A program made the translations under genes and the position numbers. Under the pieces are notes generated by a model. That model searched no databases. It was given only the letters and a program-made list of their open reading frames with translations, and had not been told where the DNA came from. This document shows, piece by piece, positions 1 through 10,230 of a stretch of 26,956 nucleotides of DNA. Each line of letters begins with the position of its first letter. Within the stretch, counting starts at the first letter, position 1. The stretch comes from Chlorokybus atmophyticus (taxonomy: Eukaryota > Streptophyta > Chlorokybophyceae > Chlorokybales > Chlorokybaceae): positions 350,674-377,629 of the forward strand of contig RHPI01000797.1 of assembly GCA_009103225.1 (NCBI GenBank), read 5' to 3'.

Positions 1-26
1 GGGGAGGGGGGGGAGAGAACACTCAC

Positions 27-957
27 TTGCCTGATTGCCGCGAAGAATGCCCACTGCGTAGCTGGACAGGTGCGGGACGGGTGCCGAAGTCAGTACCTGC
101 ATGCACGCACAAGCATGAGCGGTCACTCGCGTGTACTAAGTGAGAAGTGTTTCATTTGAATTGAAACAGGGTGCACACATGCATGCGCACGCGCGCGCAC
201 CATCTTCTTCATGCGCAGAGAGTCTGGTGCATCTTCATCGTAGTTCTCGCTCTCGCAGTCGAGGCCTATCTCCATCTCTACCCGCCCGATTTGTGGCTTG
301 AACTTCACCTGCAACAGCCACAACAGGCGCAGCGCACAAAATGTGGAGTGTTTGCATACATCACGTGCTCATGTGCGCTGCACATCAACCCACTCGCTTA
401 GATGACAGAGGCTCCCGTCAACACAACAACTGAACATATGACATGCATGATGTGATAGCTGTGCTGAAGGTACACGCCCCTTGCAATGCATGCGTGCAAT
501 GCAACAGATAATGTACGTTGCAAGGCAGGGACAAACACGTACCTCACAGTTCTTTGGGTCAAAGTCATAAGGCCGCCAGGGTGGCCGCAAGGGGTACTGG
601 AACACATAGAGCTGCAGCAGAACAAAGAAGAAAACAGGATATTAGCAATCGTGCAGCATTACAACTCTGGCACTCAATGCGCTGATTGCAATTGTTGCTT
701 GTCATCAGCTATAAAGTTAGTGGTTCAATTGTAGTACAATCCGTCGTTAAAGTTACATACAGTTCTATGCAAACTTGGTTGGCGCACAGACAAATGCATG
801 CAACTTTGATGTGCAACACTCACAAGAAGTTGCTAAAGTGCTTTGGGTGGACGCATGACAAGCTTGGGTGAAGCACTGGCAAGTTAACAGTAACCATGCA
901 GGCAGTCAAGTAGCTTGGCTGGAAACTTCACGATTACGTGCAATGGAGCATTGATGG

Positions 958-994
<37 letters not shown>

Positions 995-1220
995 TTGCTG
1001 CAATGACTAAGGCATACTACATCACATCGCATGTCACCTGGGTTTCTGGATCCATACGCGGCTGCACAAACACGTCAATGGTGCGCACGATCCTATCGCC
1101 GCTGCCACTGACGCCAATACCAGCGCCAGGTGGCTGGTCCGACGGCTCGGGCTTCTCTCTCGACCCAAACATCTCCACGTCAATGTCCCCAACGTCGATG
1201 TCCATGTCGGCCATGTCCAT
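27..1220 (-). CDS. RPC5: RNA polymerase III subunit RPC5 (POLR3E/SIN-like), 5' part; 3' end off window
   Basis: This is a peripheral subunit of nuclear RNA polymerase III, which makes tRNA and 5S rRNA. Four exons were placed on the minus strand: 1220-1038, 611-543, 308-201 and 96-27, all in phase; the gene continues beyond base 1. The first exon ends with a segment like the RPC5 opening (RTIDVFVQP). The second encodes YPLRPPWRPYDFD, a close match to the plant RPC5 signature YPLRPxWRPY. The third has VKFKPQIGRVEMEI, and the fourth has LSSYAVGILRGNQA, as in plant homologues. The ATG at 1220 lies in a strong GCCGCCATGG context and opens an Asp/Met-rich leader; an in-frame upstream ATG near 1274 is an alternative. 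The last donor is ambiguous: CAA|GTGAGT at base 26, or a GC donor CAG|GCAAGT four bases earlier in the transcript. The gene is divergent from the small gene at 1464. The family assignment is recognised from memory of plant homologues. Confidence 0.87.
952..993. repeat. (GAT)n trinucleotide microsatellite
   Basis: About twelve uninterrupted GAT/ATC units lie in the first intron of the RPC5 gene, roughly 45 bases inside its donor. No coding role is seen. It is probably length-polymorphic. Confidence 0.9.
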
Positions 1221-1463
1221 GGCGGCGGCGCCGCCGTCGCCGCCGCGGCCCTGGTTTAGGGTTGGAAAATGCATGCAAAACTTGGGGCTCTCGGCCTCGG
1301 GTCCGGAACCCAAGTTCGGACCTGCGCAATGGGACCCCTCTGAAAGGGACCCAAGGCTAGGGTTTGTGTGCGTCGGCGGTGGTGTAGTCGGTGGCGGTGG
1401 CGGCGGTGTTGGTGGCGGTGGAGGCGGTGGAGGCGAAGCTTGGTCGAGGCCAGTGACGCCACC
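1221..1463. promoter_or_regulatory. Divergent promoter RPC5 / small membrane protein, with two telo-box motifs
   Basis: Only 243 bases separate the two outward-facing start codons. The spacer holds TTTAGGGTT at 1255-1263 and TAGGGTTT at 1358-1365. Read on the minus strand these are AACCCTAAA and AAACCCTA, the plant telo-box found near start sites of many translation and ribosome genes. A GGCGGT-rich tract covers 1371-1437. No clear TATA box is visible. Motif identity is seen directly; promoter function is inferred. Confidence 0.55.
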
Positions 1464-2625
1464 ATGCCTGCCACGGCGACCATCGTGGGCATGTACCTGG
1501 GCCTCGGGGTGCAGCTCTACAGCAATGCCGTGCGAAAGCTGCCGCTGATGAGGCGTAAGTGTGTGCGCAATGTTGACTTAGTTGGCGGTAATGAAGCGGT
1601 CGCTTAGCCTCAAGAACATCTTCAACTGTGCGGTTCAGCATTGACTGCAAATGCTAGTGGGTTTGATCATGCGTCACCTGCCCTGCAACAGGTCTGCGAC
1701 ACATATGATAAGTCAGCTGAGCTTGGGCTAAGTATTGTCACTACGTGCAAGTGGATCTGTCGCAACACCTTGTTTATGTTAACTTGAAGCGGTAGCTGTG
1801 TGTATCAGCGTGTATGCTTCCCGTCTCCAGGGTGACTTGCATTGCGATTGCAATAGCCACAGTTCATAGCAACGCTGATTACCAACCACATACTGTTAGT
1901 CTCATGTTCAATTCCAGTCGTTACTATGACAACAGCCGACATGTGTCAAATTTTCTAGTCGTTGCGCAGTTTAATGTTGTTCTAATGCAAGGGTTCTGCT
2001 TCGCTGCTAAGGAGCCATTCTAAAGCATGTCAAACGGACACACCACAATCCTGCAAGTTGGCTGTGTTGCAACTTATGAGTCACTAGCTGTAGGAATTGC
2101 CTGTAAGGTTGCCATGCTTGCATACAACAGCTGCTGAGTGAGCGTGCCATTCTGCACGCATGATCATGTGCGCGTGCGCGTGTGACAAGCAACATTGTGT
2201 TGAGAGCGCTGTAAGTGTTGGGGTGACAGATCCATGGGAGCATTTGCTGGCGATTGGGTTGGGCGGGGCGTTTGGGTCCGGGGTGGCACGCTGGGAGGAG
2301 AAGCTGATCGTGCAAACGACGGAGTATCTGGAACAACGGGAGGCCCTCAACAAACGACGGCACTCAAGTAAGCAGTTGCCGCCTTGTCAAGGCTAGCTGG
2401 AAGCAGCAACAAAAACATGCAAGTTGTGCACAGATAGCCTTGCAATCATCACATGCATTGTCAGTTGCGGTGGTCAATAGCCGGTCAGCTGGTGCGCAAC
2501 TGTGTGGCTTAAAGGGAAATGTTGTATCGATGTTGTATCGGTTGTGCTCTGTGCATTGCTGCTGAAGTGCTTGCTGCCCTACTAACTGTTGCTTGCCACA
2601 TACAGGCATCCAGAAGCCATTGTGA
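1464..2625 (+). CDS. Small conserved membrane-associated protein, 82 aa (function unknown)
   Basis: Three exons: 1464-1554, 2230-2367 and 2606-2625, stop TGA. Phases agree at both junctions, and the first junction rebuilds the continuous stretch PLMRHPWEHLLAIG. The ATG sits in GCCACCATG, a near-perfect context. The protein starts with a short hydrophobic segment (about residues 5-18), then LPLMRHPWEH (about residues 26-35), then a Gly-rich hydrophobic stretch (about 36-50) and a charged helix with many Glu, Gln and Arg. This layout, with the HPWEH block after an LPLMR motif, resembles short plant and algal proteins of unknown function that I recall only as hypothetical. A mitochondrial or other inner-membrane role is possible but unproven. 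It is head to head with RPC5, and a TGTAA signal lies 31 bases past the stop. Confidence 0.72.
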
Positions 2626-2655
2626 GACTGGCAGCGGTGGGCAGCAGCCACAACA

Positions 2656-2660
2656 TGTAA
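2656..2660 (+). terminator. Putative poly(A) signal TGTAA
   Basis: TGTAA, the common green-algal polyadenylation signal, occurs 31 bases after the stop codon of the small gene. Five-base motifs occur by chance, so this rests on position and on similar placement behind two other plus-strand genes. Confidence 0.4.
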
Positions 2661-3086
2661 TCCTTCAAGACACTGGCTTGAGAACAGAAGTACTATTCAA
2701 CAATATAGTTGTAGCTACACGCATGGAGCTGTGATCGTGCAAGGTAGGCTTCACTCGCATTTCATGACTAGCGCGTGGTCACCAGTCATGGGAGCACTCA
2801 GGAGCATTTGCAATTTGCACAGAACTACTCGTAACGCGATTGAGTCCAGCACATTGTTTAAGTCAAATGCAGCTACAGTGGCAAGCACAGCATTGGCTGT
2901 GATGGCGTGCATACATTGATCATGGCTTTGGCCCCACTGCCCTGGACACGACCAGGAGATGATATGAGGCAGTCCGATATGTAAGACGGGATAATGTTGC
3001 TAAGGTCTGGCTGTTTTGGCTGTCGGAATGATGCAACGGTTTCTGGATCATTCCTCATGGACATTTGCATGGGCATGTCATTGTGC

Positions 3087-3136
3087 TGCTATGTTGCTGC
3101 ATAGCAAGCACACGCTTGCTATGCAGCAACATAGCA
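3087..3136. repeat. Perfect 23-bp inverted repeat with 4-nt loop
   Basis: Arms 3087-3109 and 3114-3136 are exactly complementary around the loop ACAC, and pairing resumes for two to three more bases after one mismatch. The arm itself is partly symmetric (CTATG...CATAG). It lies in the convergent spacer, outside any gene model. It could be a small-RNA hairpin, a remnant miniature transposon, or a structure at the transcript ends. Confidence 0.85.
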
Positions 3137-3685
3137 ACATAACAACAACTGCAGCGAGATCTTTGCAGTTTACTTTGATTAATACTAGTGGTTGAAGTCT
3201 TGGTAACAAGTAGTCTCAGTAGTCTCAGTTGACCAATCTATTATCCCTGTAGCCAATGCTCCTGGCTCGTCCTGCACTGCATCAGTCACACACACGCTGC
3301 CCTCCTTACAGCTTGGAGATGCACGGGCAATCTGCAGGCTCGCAACTTTGCAGTTGCACACGTACTCAGGTGCTCTGAAGCACGCCTGGTCCAAGCATGC
3401 ACATACGAGCCAGAGACCATGACTTGTTGCAGTGTACCTTTGTATTGTGTTGGTTGCTACTGATTGCTTATAATGCTGCCTGCTGTGCCTGTGTGTCCTG
3501 TCTTGCTTTGTGTCCCCTTATTCCACCATATGCCTTTGCCTGATCTTTCAACACCGACTTGGCTGCTGCCCTGTACGCTGTAGTGTGATATGCCCTCCAA
3601 CTCGCCTTGCAGCCATGTGAGATGCTCGCAGCAATACATCGTTTAATCTGAGCTGGAGTGCGCGGAGTTGTTGTAAAGTTCAGCA

Positions 3686-5763
3686 CTAGTCGTATATGCA
3701 CACCGGACCCAGCTCCATGGCAAGCCGATACGCCCAATGGTCCAGACCTGCATTGTGAACGGAGCGCATCGTTGCGCCCCTGTCAAAGTACTTGCCGGTT
3801 CCCTTGGCTGTGTATCCGTACATATCAATGCGAGTGCAGAGGCCCGAAGACATTATCTGGAGTGACACGCAAAGGTGTTCAGTTCAGAATTATATATGCA
3901 CATGGCCGGCCCCAGCAGCGGATGTGTTGATAAAATGGCCACAGGGTGGCTACCCACAAGCGTTGGTAAATTGTCAATGATTTGGTTACCTGTAAAGCCC
4001 ACTTGTAGCCTCCTGGAGGTGTCTGCCTCGCTGTTATCTTTGCTTCTTCGATGTACTTTGTATAGAGAGGATAGATTAACTGCGAAACCAACTGGTGTTT
4101 AGCTGCAATGTCACAACTGTTAACTTCGGTTCGGTTTAGACATGCCATGGTGCGAGCCTGTACATCCCGACATGATAGTTGTAAACCAGACCTCATCGGC
4201 ATATCGAGTAGTCCACAACAGCGGCAGCCCCAGATGTGTCTGCTTTGGTATCTCTGCTCTATCGCCAAATGTGAAGTACTTGATAGGGGACTTGAACATA
4301 TAGAAGCGGCTTGCGCGCTGCTTCTCCACGCCATACTGAACTTCATCTGATCGTACCTGATGAACATGTGAATAAGTTATGCTATCACAATCTCCCATAC
4401 AATTGTTCAAGCGCAGCTGTATACCTTCCAGTACATGATGTCACTCTTTGAGCCAATGTCATCCGCATACTTTTTCATGGGAGAGTTGTATCTAAACACA
4501 GTGTCATGAGAGTCAATCTCCGGTCCTCTTTGGTGGTGAAGAACATTGTCCCCAACCTGTTGCAAGGCTTTGGTCAGAGCCTGAGCCAGTCCAGGCTTAA
4601 GCAATAACCACTGTACAATAAGATCTACGTGCTGTGGCTTGGCAATGCAGATTGCAGAGTTCAAGCACAGCTCACAAAGGTCATACCGCGATGACCGCAC
4701 AACTTCCCAGTGCTCCAGGCTTCAGATCTGGAAACAGCTCCAAGTAGTTTTCTGGCATGGTGTTGTCCTGGAAGTTGTCAGCTGGACTGTCCCGGAGGCC
4801 CATGGTATCACCCGACATGTACCTGACCGCACATGACCGTTTAAGGCAACTCTATCCGTGCATTGACAATCAGCTACTGCACGTGCTCAGTCATTGATTT
4901 CTCCTTTGCTTCAAGCAACGGAGCAGTCAAGGACTGTACGAGTGCACTCCAACTCAGTAAGAGCTCCTCTACATAAAACAACGACAGCAATCATCATGTC
5001 CTTTTACTAACAGGTACCAACCTTTTGACACAATCACGCGTCCAGACTCCGCATTGTGTTTCATTGCCAGCAAACCACTTTGTTAGCACCTTCAAAGCGT
5101 ATTCGCGTATAGTGGCAGAGGGAGGTGTGAACCGGAGCTGATGATCATCTTTCTTCTTTTTCTTCTTCGCAAGCAACTTCCTTCCAAGATTGCTGTGCGA
5201 CTCATCTGCAAGCCCAACTGAGATTAAGTCACCTTGCAAAGACTCAATGTGCAACAAAGTCATGGCTTAGGCAGCAATATCCGAAACACATACCAGTCAC
5301 TTTGAAAGTGGACTCCTCTAACACGGAGTCTCCAAAGCGTAGCGGGGCGGGTGCATACCGGCACATGTCTGGGATAATCGGCTCAGGGCAGTCGGGGCAG
5401 TTTGGCACAATGCTGTCTGGAGGACGCACTGAAGGACCTGATTGGCCAGGCCATTACAACATGGCAAGATAAACCCGTTCATGCATTGGGCCGCAATGAC
5501 CAGCACACAAGGCCACCCCGACACCCCAACACACCCGTGTACCTGCTGCAGGTCGTCGTATGTGCTTCACACGCTCCACCATGACATCCAATGTGACTGC
5601 AACATATCAACTACAAGTCACTTACTCGCAAGATGCAGGCACTGGCATCCACTTCAAACAACCATTGGGATGTGAAGTGTGCCCTCAGCTCTTGCGCGTA
5701 CATACCGTTGTCACCAGCCGCAAGAGTACACAAGGCTAAAAGCACGATGAGCACCAGCTTCAT
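3686..5763 (-). CDS. Glycosyltransferase family 29 (sialyltransferase-like), secretory pathway, 387 aa
   Basis: GT29 enzymes transfer sialic acid or a related keto-sugar from a CMP-sugar donor in the Golgi. Nine exons: 5763-5706, 5596-5543, 5416-5294, 5205-5022, 4822-4687, 4556-4425, 4356-4164, 4102-3990 and 3856-3686 (stop TAG); all phases agree. Residues 1-17 form a hydrophobic signal or anchor (KLVLIVLLALCTLAAG). A short Cys/Pro-rich part follows (NCPDCPEPIIP, about residues 43-53). The L-motif region spans about 181-222, with CAVIAVG and the hallmark EIDSHDTVFRYN. A small-motif region (TPPGGYKWAL...IDMYGY) lies near 320-345. The C-terminus carries YFDRGATM, then HNAGLD, and ends in CIYD. 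The final motif is H-x4-D (H365, D370) where animal enzymes have H-x4-E. The donor sugar is unknown, since green algae generally lack N-acetylneuraminic acid; a Kdo- or Dha-type donor is conceivable. The exon 7/8 junction is the least certain. A small ORF lies immediately upstream. Confidence 0.85.
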
Positions 5764-5772
5764 CTTGTCAAC

Positions 5773-5851
5773 CTGCATACAAGTGGGTCACAAACCTGTG
5801 TTCATGTCCTTTTAAGCACTGCCTGGAGGACTGATCTCCACTTGTTCTTAC
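5773..5851 (-). other. Predicted 79-nt intron joining upstream ORF stop to GT29 start
   Basis: On the minus strand the upstream ORF ends AGT TAG directly followed by the strong donor GTAAGA (from 5851). An acceptor TATGCAG ends at 5773, nine bases before the GT29 ATG at 5763. Splicing would give TAG, then GTTGACAAG, then ATG, with both ORFs in the same frame. The donor could instead serve as a 5'-UTR splice site of GT29 alone. Both splice sites are visible; use is inferred. Confidence 0.5.
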
Positions 5852-6593
5852 CTAACTATCAATGTGACCTATGTATGGGCGGTTGAGTCTTCGAAGAACC
5901 ACCACCAGAGCTGCGACGTAAAGGGAGCGCAAGAGGGAGTGCCAGGCAGACGTGACAGACGAGCGAGCCAAGTTATACCAGCGCAGCGCATTCAGCACCA
6001 CGAGAGCTCCTACACGAAACTTGGCCTGCGCAGGTTTCTTCTTTCCGTCCACCTGTTACGGATGTATTGTTGGGCACCTAGTTAACACCCTAGCGAAACA
6101 CACTTCCACCGCAAACAACGATTGCGTGTTCTGTGTCCATGCAGCATAAACCAAGGACAATGTGACATTGTGTTCTTTGTCCTCACAGGAGCAATGCTTG
6201 CTGCTTTGCATTGACTGTTTGTGCAAGGTGCAACACTGCGTCATGCTTCCACAACTTGTTGGGCAGTTGTTTCGTACAGACCCATACTTGTATTGCTCAC
6301 ACATACATCAGGTGGCATGACCATCCAGCTGCACTGACCGGAAGTGCCTCAGCAGCTTCTGTCAATGGTGGCTCCACCCCCATCAGGCGTACATCAGCGA
6401 GCACCAGCTGCAAAGGAGACGAAGAAAGGTGAGGGGGGGAAGGGAATGCTGCAAAGCTACTGGACCACACAGCAACAGCCAAGCAATACCAAAGCAAACA
6501 ACAATCAGCAGGCTGGCTTCGCACCTTTCATGTCATTCAACGGCACCAGCAAGCGCAGGCAATGTCAAGCTGCTATCAGTTCACCTTCAACAT
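5852..6593 (-). CDS. Predicted small ORF upstream of GT29, about 92 aa (function unknown)
   Basis: Proposed exons are 6593-6585, 6407-6339 and 6052-5852 with stop TAG at 5854-5852; all phases are 0. The middle exon follows a very good polypyrimidine acceptor (CTCCTTTGCAG). The 9-nt first exon (Met-Leu-Lys) is chosen because 6593 is the first ATG on this strand after about 130 ATG-free bases and is followed by a GTGAAC donor; it is the weakest part. The protein has an acidic N-terminal third, a basic patch (GKKKPAQAKFR, about residues 29-39) and two hydrophobic stretches (about 41-50 and 73-83) that could be membrane helices. I recognise no family. The start codon has T at -3, a weak context. 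The last exon could also be only a 5'-UTR exon of GT29. Confidence 0.35.
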
Positions 6594-7588
6594 CTAGCAC
6601 AAGCTCGTGAATGCACCTTGTCTGAAAGCTGAATAGATCCGTTTCAACACTGGTTTCCTCAACGCTGGTCTTCCAGGTTCCCCCGCAAACGTAGCGAAAT
6701 ACACACCCCGCCTACCCAGCTATGCGCCCAGAGCTCCTTCCCGCTCTCAGCCCCTCCGGCGCCGCTGTCCCACCGCAGCCCCCCCGCTCGCCAACGACAC
6801 CAGCAGCCACCACTGCACACCCTCCCGATCCGGTTCAATTACTCCGCTCCACGCGCCCGAACCGAGTCGTTGTCATAACCGATAGGGCGGACGTAGGCTT
6901 GCATGCAACCTATCGCCCGCGGGCGCGACGTACAGGAGAAGGCACTCCCGTTTTCTCGTTGCGCCGTACCGGAAGCGAAGTACCGGACACTTCAGTCCAG
7001 ATCGCCGCTTTGCCGTTTGGTTTTGTGTATAATTGCTCGGTTAAGCGGTTTGTCGGTTCCGGATTGGTTGGTCGGTTAGTTGACTGGGGCGGCGGTGTCC
7101 GTGAGGGCCTGGGTGTGGGTGTGAGTGAGGGTGTGGGGGGTGAGGGTGTGGGGCGAGGCGGCTTAAATAGGGGGAAGGATAGGGAAGATGGGAACTAGTT
7201 TAGGAGACAGTTGGCGCGGTGGGGGCACACTCACGGGGGGAGGTCTCACTTGGCAGGGTGCCTCTCAAACGCTGCGCTCAGGTACTGCACTTAGGTAGCA
7301 GATATTTTCAATACACTATACATGTAGCCAGCTACTCCATTACACTGTTACATTACACCTCCCCTGCAGTGTATACGATACCACCTGATGTTCATCAGTG
7401 GCAGTCACTGACTGTGTGTGTTTTAGTAATGTGTTTCCATTGCTGTGTAATATGTAATACGGTTGCAAGGAGCCAAGTTGCACGTCCAGTGCCACTCTTG
7501 CTTTTGTGCTTGCTTACCTTAAGCCAGCTGTGTTTGAGTTTTTTACAAAAATAAGTTGTCATTTCCCATGACGTGTTAGGTTGCTTTC
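6594..7588. promoter_or_regulatory. Divergent spacer upstream of MYND gene
   Basis: About 1 kb lies between the outward-facing ORF-GT29 and MYND starts. It holds three copies of CGGTTA/TAACCG (6876-6881, 7038-7043, 7073-7078), related GGTTCCGG and CGGTT repeats between 7038 and 7080, a GTGTGGG-rich tract (7095-7155), and a TATA-like TTAAATAG at 7163-7170. A 158-codon frame at 6722-7198 begins with ATG but is Pro/Arg/Gly-rich, ends in a GTG repeat and links to nothing; I do not accept it as a gene. Transcription start sites cannot be fixed from sequence. Confidence 0.4.
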
Positions 7589-10180
7589 ATGTTGTCCCAA
7601 CCCTTCCACCCAAGTAAGGTCGGTCGAACCCATCTGCAGTAAAGTATGTGTGTGCGCATTGAGTACAGTGTATGACACGATCAGATCAGATGAGATCACC
7701 CATCCAGTGTGTGTACGTGCGCAGGTGGGTGGTGCGCGTCTGTGCTTGCACGTATGCGTGTGCATACGCGCGTGCGCTCCTGTACGCGTGCATGTGTCTG
7801 GTGTGCACCTAGTACTCCCAAAGCGATCCATCATGTCAAAGTACATCTGTCTTCTCACACCCACCCACCCACCCACAGGCACGGGTTTCCCCCCCTCCGA
7901 CCCCCTCCTCTCCTCCTCCGCCGCTCTCCTCTCCCTGGACGACCTCCGCCTCCAGCTCCATCAACTGTCGACCTCCTCCACCCGACGCCGCTCCTCCTCC
8001 TCCTCCTCAAAGTGGCGGTGGAGGAGCGGGGAACGGTGGTACCATAACTATGCGGCGGGGGCGGAGGAAGGTGAGGGGGTGGATGGGTGGATGCGTGCGT
8101 GCATGTGTGCGTGTGCGTGGGTGTGGGCGTGCGCGTGGGCGTGTGTGCGTGTGTGAGGGGGGTGGAGTGAGGGTTGGAGTAAGTAGTGAACGAAGCGAGG
8201 ACTAAGTGGTGAATGCGCGAGTGTTGGTTTGAGAGTGCGTTTGTTTTTGGGTAGAGTACAACTGTCTGTTATGTGCAGTTGCGGTGGATAGGACGACGGT
8301 CGTGCCGGTGACGTATACCACGGCGAGCTTTCAGCAGCAGCCAGCGATGCCCTCCACTCAAGAATTGATCCAGGTGTGAAGAGCTAATTTTCCAAATATC
8401 CACAATACCCTTATGCAGTCTGTGTGTCCACACACATCACTCATCGGTGACACCACGCAAACAGTACCTATACACACGTACTGTACACTGTTTACTGCAC
8501 ATACCATGTGTACTCGTGCACTACAGACGCTGCGTACGTACACTGTGTACCCTAAACACACTGATTCACTGAGTTGTCCATCACCAGGCCGCTTTGACGT
8601 CCGTGGCCTTACCTGCCGCCGCCGCCGCTGCCGCCGCCGCCGCCGCCGTCACCAGATCCACCCTCCAACACCATCAGCAACAGCAACAACAACAACTCAA
8701 CGCCACCATCACGTCGCAAGCGACCGCCAAATCCACCGCCAGCGTGGGCGTGAGCGCCGTGCGCAAGCACGCCAACATCGCCACCCAATCCGAGAGCGGA
8801 GAGAGAGAGAAGGAGACGGTCGTCAAGCTAGTGCGGGATGAAGCTGCAGAAGAAGCCTTGAGTACACAAGTGAACGTGTTGGAGGAGGAGCTCAGATCCA
8901 CACGAGCACGAGAGAGAGAGCGTGACAGAGATCGGGAAAGAGAGCGTGAGCGTGAGCGCGAGAGAGAGCGTGAGCGTGAGACAGAGCGAGAGCGTGAGAA
9001 AGGACGAGAGAGTGAGATGGAGGCGAGAGGTAGTCAATTTGAGTTGAAGTGCAGGGAGTTGAGTGGTAGGGTTGTCGAGTTGGAGGGCGCGTTGGAGGCG
9101 GAGAGGAGGGCGCTGGATAGGGAGAGGAGGGAGAGGGCGGAGGAGAGGGAGGGGGAATGGGAGGGGGAACGGAAGATGGCGAGAGAGCTTGAAGAAAAGA
9201 GGTGGGGACATACACGCAAGCTGACATGGAAAAAATTTCAACACACATGCACACGCATTCGCGCTGCATGAGCACTCGCGAACGTGCACACATGCGCGCG
9301 CACACACAATTGAGTGATTTGCAGTACTCAGTTTGCTGCACCTTATTCCACTAAGCTGTACATGGTTGCTGATCCCGTGATGGTGATTGCGTACACTTAT
9401 CGCAGGAGGGAGTGGCAGCTTGAGTACGACGAGAAGCGCGCGAAGGCGGACCTGGAGGCGGCACTGGCCATCCAGAAGTGGGAGAAGGCTGTGGCCCAGG
9501 TGAGCTGCGATATCTTCTCATTACCGACATCTCGTTATGCGCGTGCACGCACGTGTGTGTGCGTGCGCATGCACGTGCGTGTGGATGTGCGTGTGGACGT
9601 TCCGTGTGCCATGTTTGCTTCTGTTCACGTGTGTGTGTGTGTGTGTGTGCGTGCATGTGCATGTGCATGTGCACGTGCACACAAGTGCGCGTGTAGTAAT
9701 GAGTACGTGTGTGCATACGTGCACGAGCACGCGTGCGACAAAGCATCATCCAACCCCGCATCCTCCCGCAGGCGCGCGCGGACGCCGCCGACGCTCTCGA
9801 GTCCGGTCGCCAGGATGCCGACCTTCTCCGTCGTGCGCGTCGCGAGGCCGACGAGCGCGCGGGGGAGCTCGAGAGGCGGCTGGCGGAGACGGAGCTCCGT
9901 CTCAGCCAGCTGCAACAGCTGGCTGAGACGGATCTGAGAGAAGCGCGCGAGGAGGAGGAGGAAAAGGAGGAGGAGGAGGAGGAGTTCAGGCATAAACATG
10001 CGGTCTCGCCGAAGGTGGCGCCGATGCCGGTCTCACAGCAACCAAAGAAGCAGGTATTGCGAGGTTGCACATGCGGACGTGCGTGTGTGTGAGCCTGCGT
10101 GTGTGCGTGCGGGTACGCGCGCGCGCGCTCGCACAATGACACACGCACACACGTACGCACATACGCAGGCACACACACGT

Positions 10181-10230
<50 letters not shown>

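Larger units (their letters stand above)
2626..3685. other. Convergent spacer between small gene and GT29 gene
   Basis: This 1.06-kb stretch should hold both 3' UTRs. Short frames here overlap each other on both strands and show no recognisable domain or splice-consistent extension. The features seen are a TGTAA signal at 2656 and the long hairpin at 3087-3136. Confidence 0.5.

Noticed and set aside
1221-1313. Longer N-terminus of RPC5 (open frame reaches beyond 1220)
   Set aside because: The frame's far end is not ATG, and the ATG near 1274 has a poorer context. The ATG at 1220 has the best context and begins an acidic leader. The longer form is kept only as an alternative.
5852-5854. TAG reassigned as a sense codon, joining the small ORF to GT29
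   Set aside because: GT29 itself ends at a TAG placed exactly where the family ends, and other genes stop at TGA. TAG is therefore a stop here; only occasional read-through remains possible.
6722-7198. 158-codon frame starting with ATG in the spacer before the MYND gene
   Set aside because: It is Pro/Arg/Gly-rich, ends in a GTGTGGG repeat, has no recognisable domain and no splice link to either neighbour. It fits promoter or 5'-UTR sequence better.
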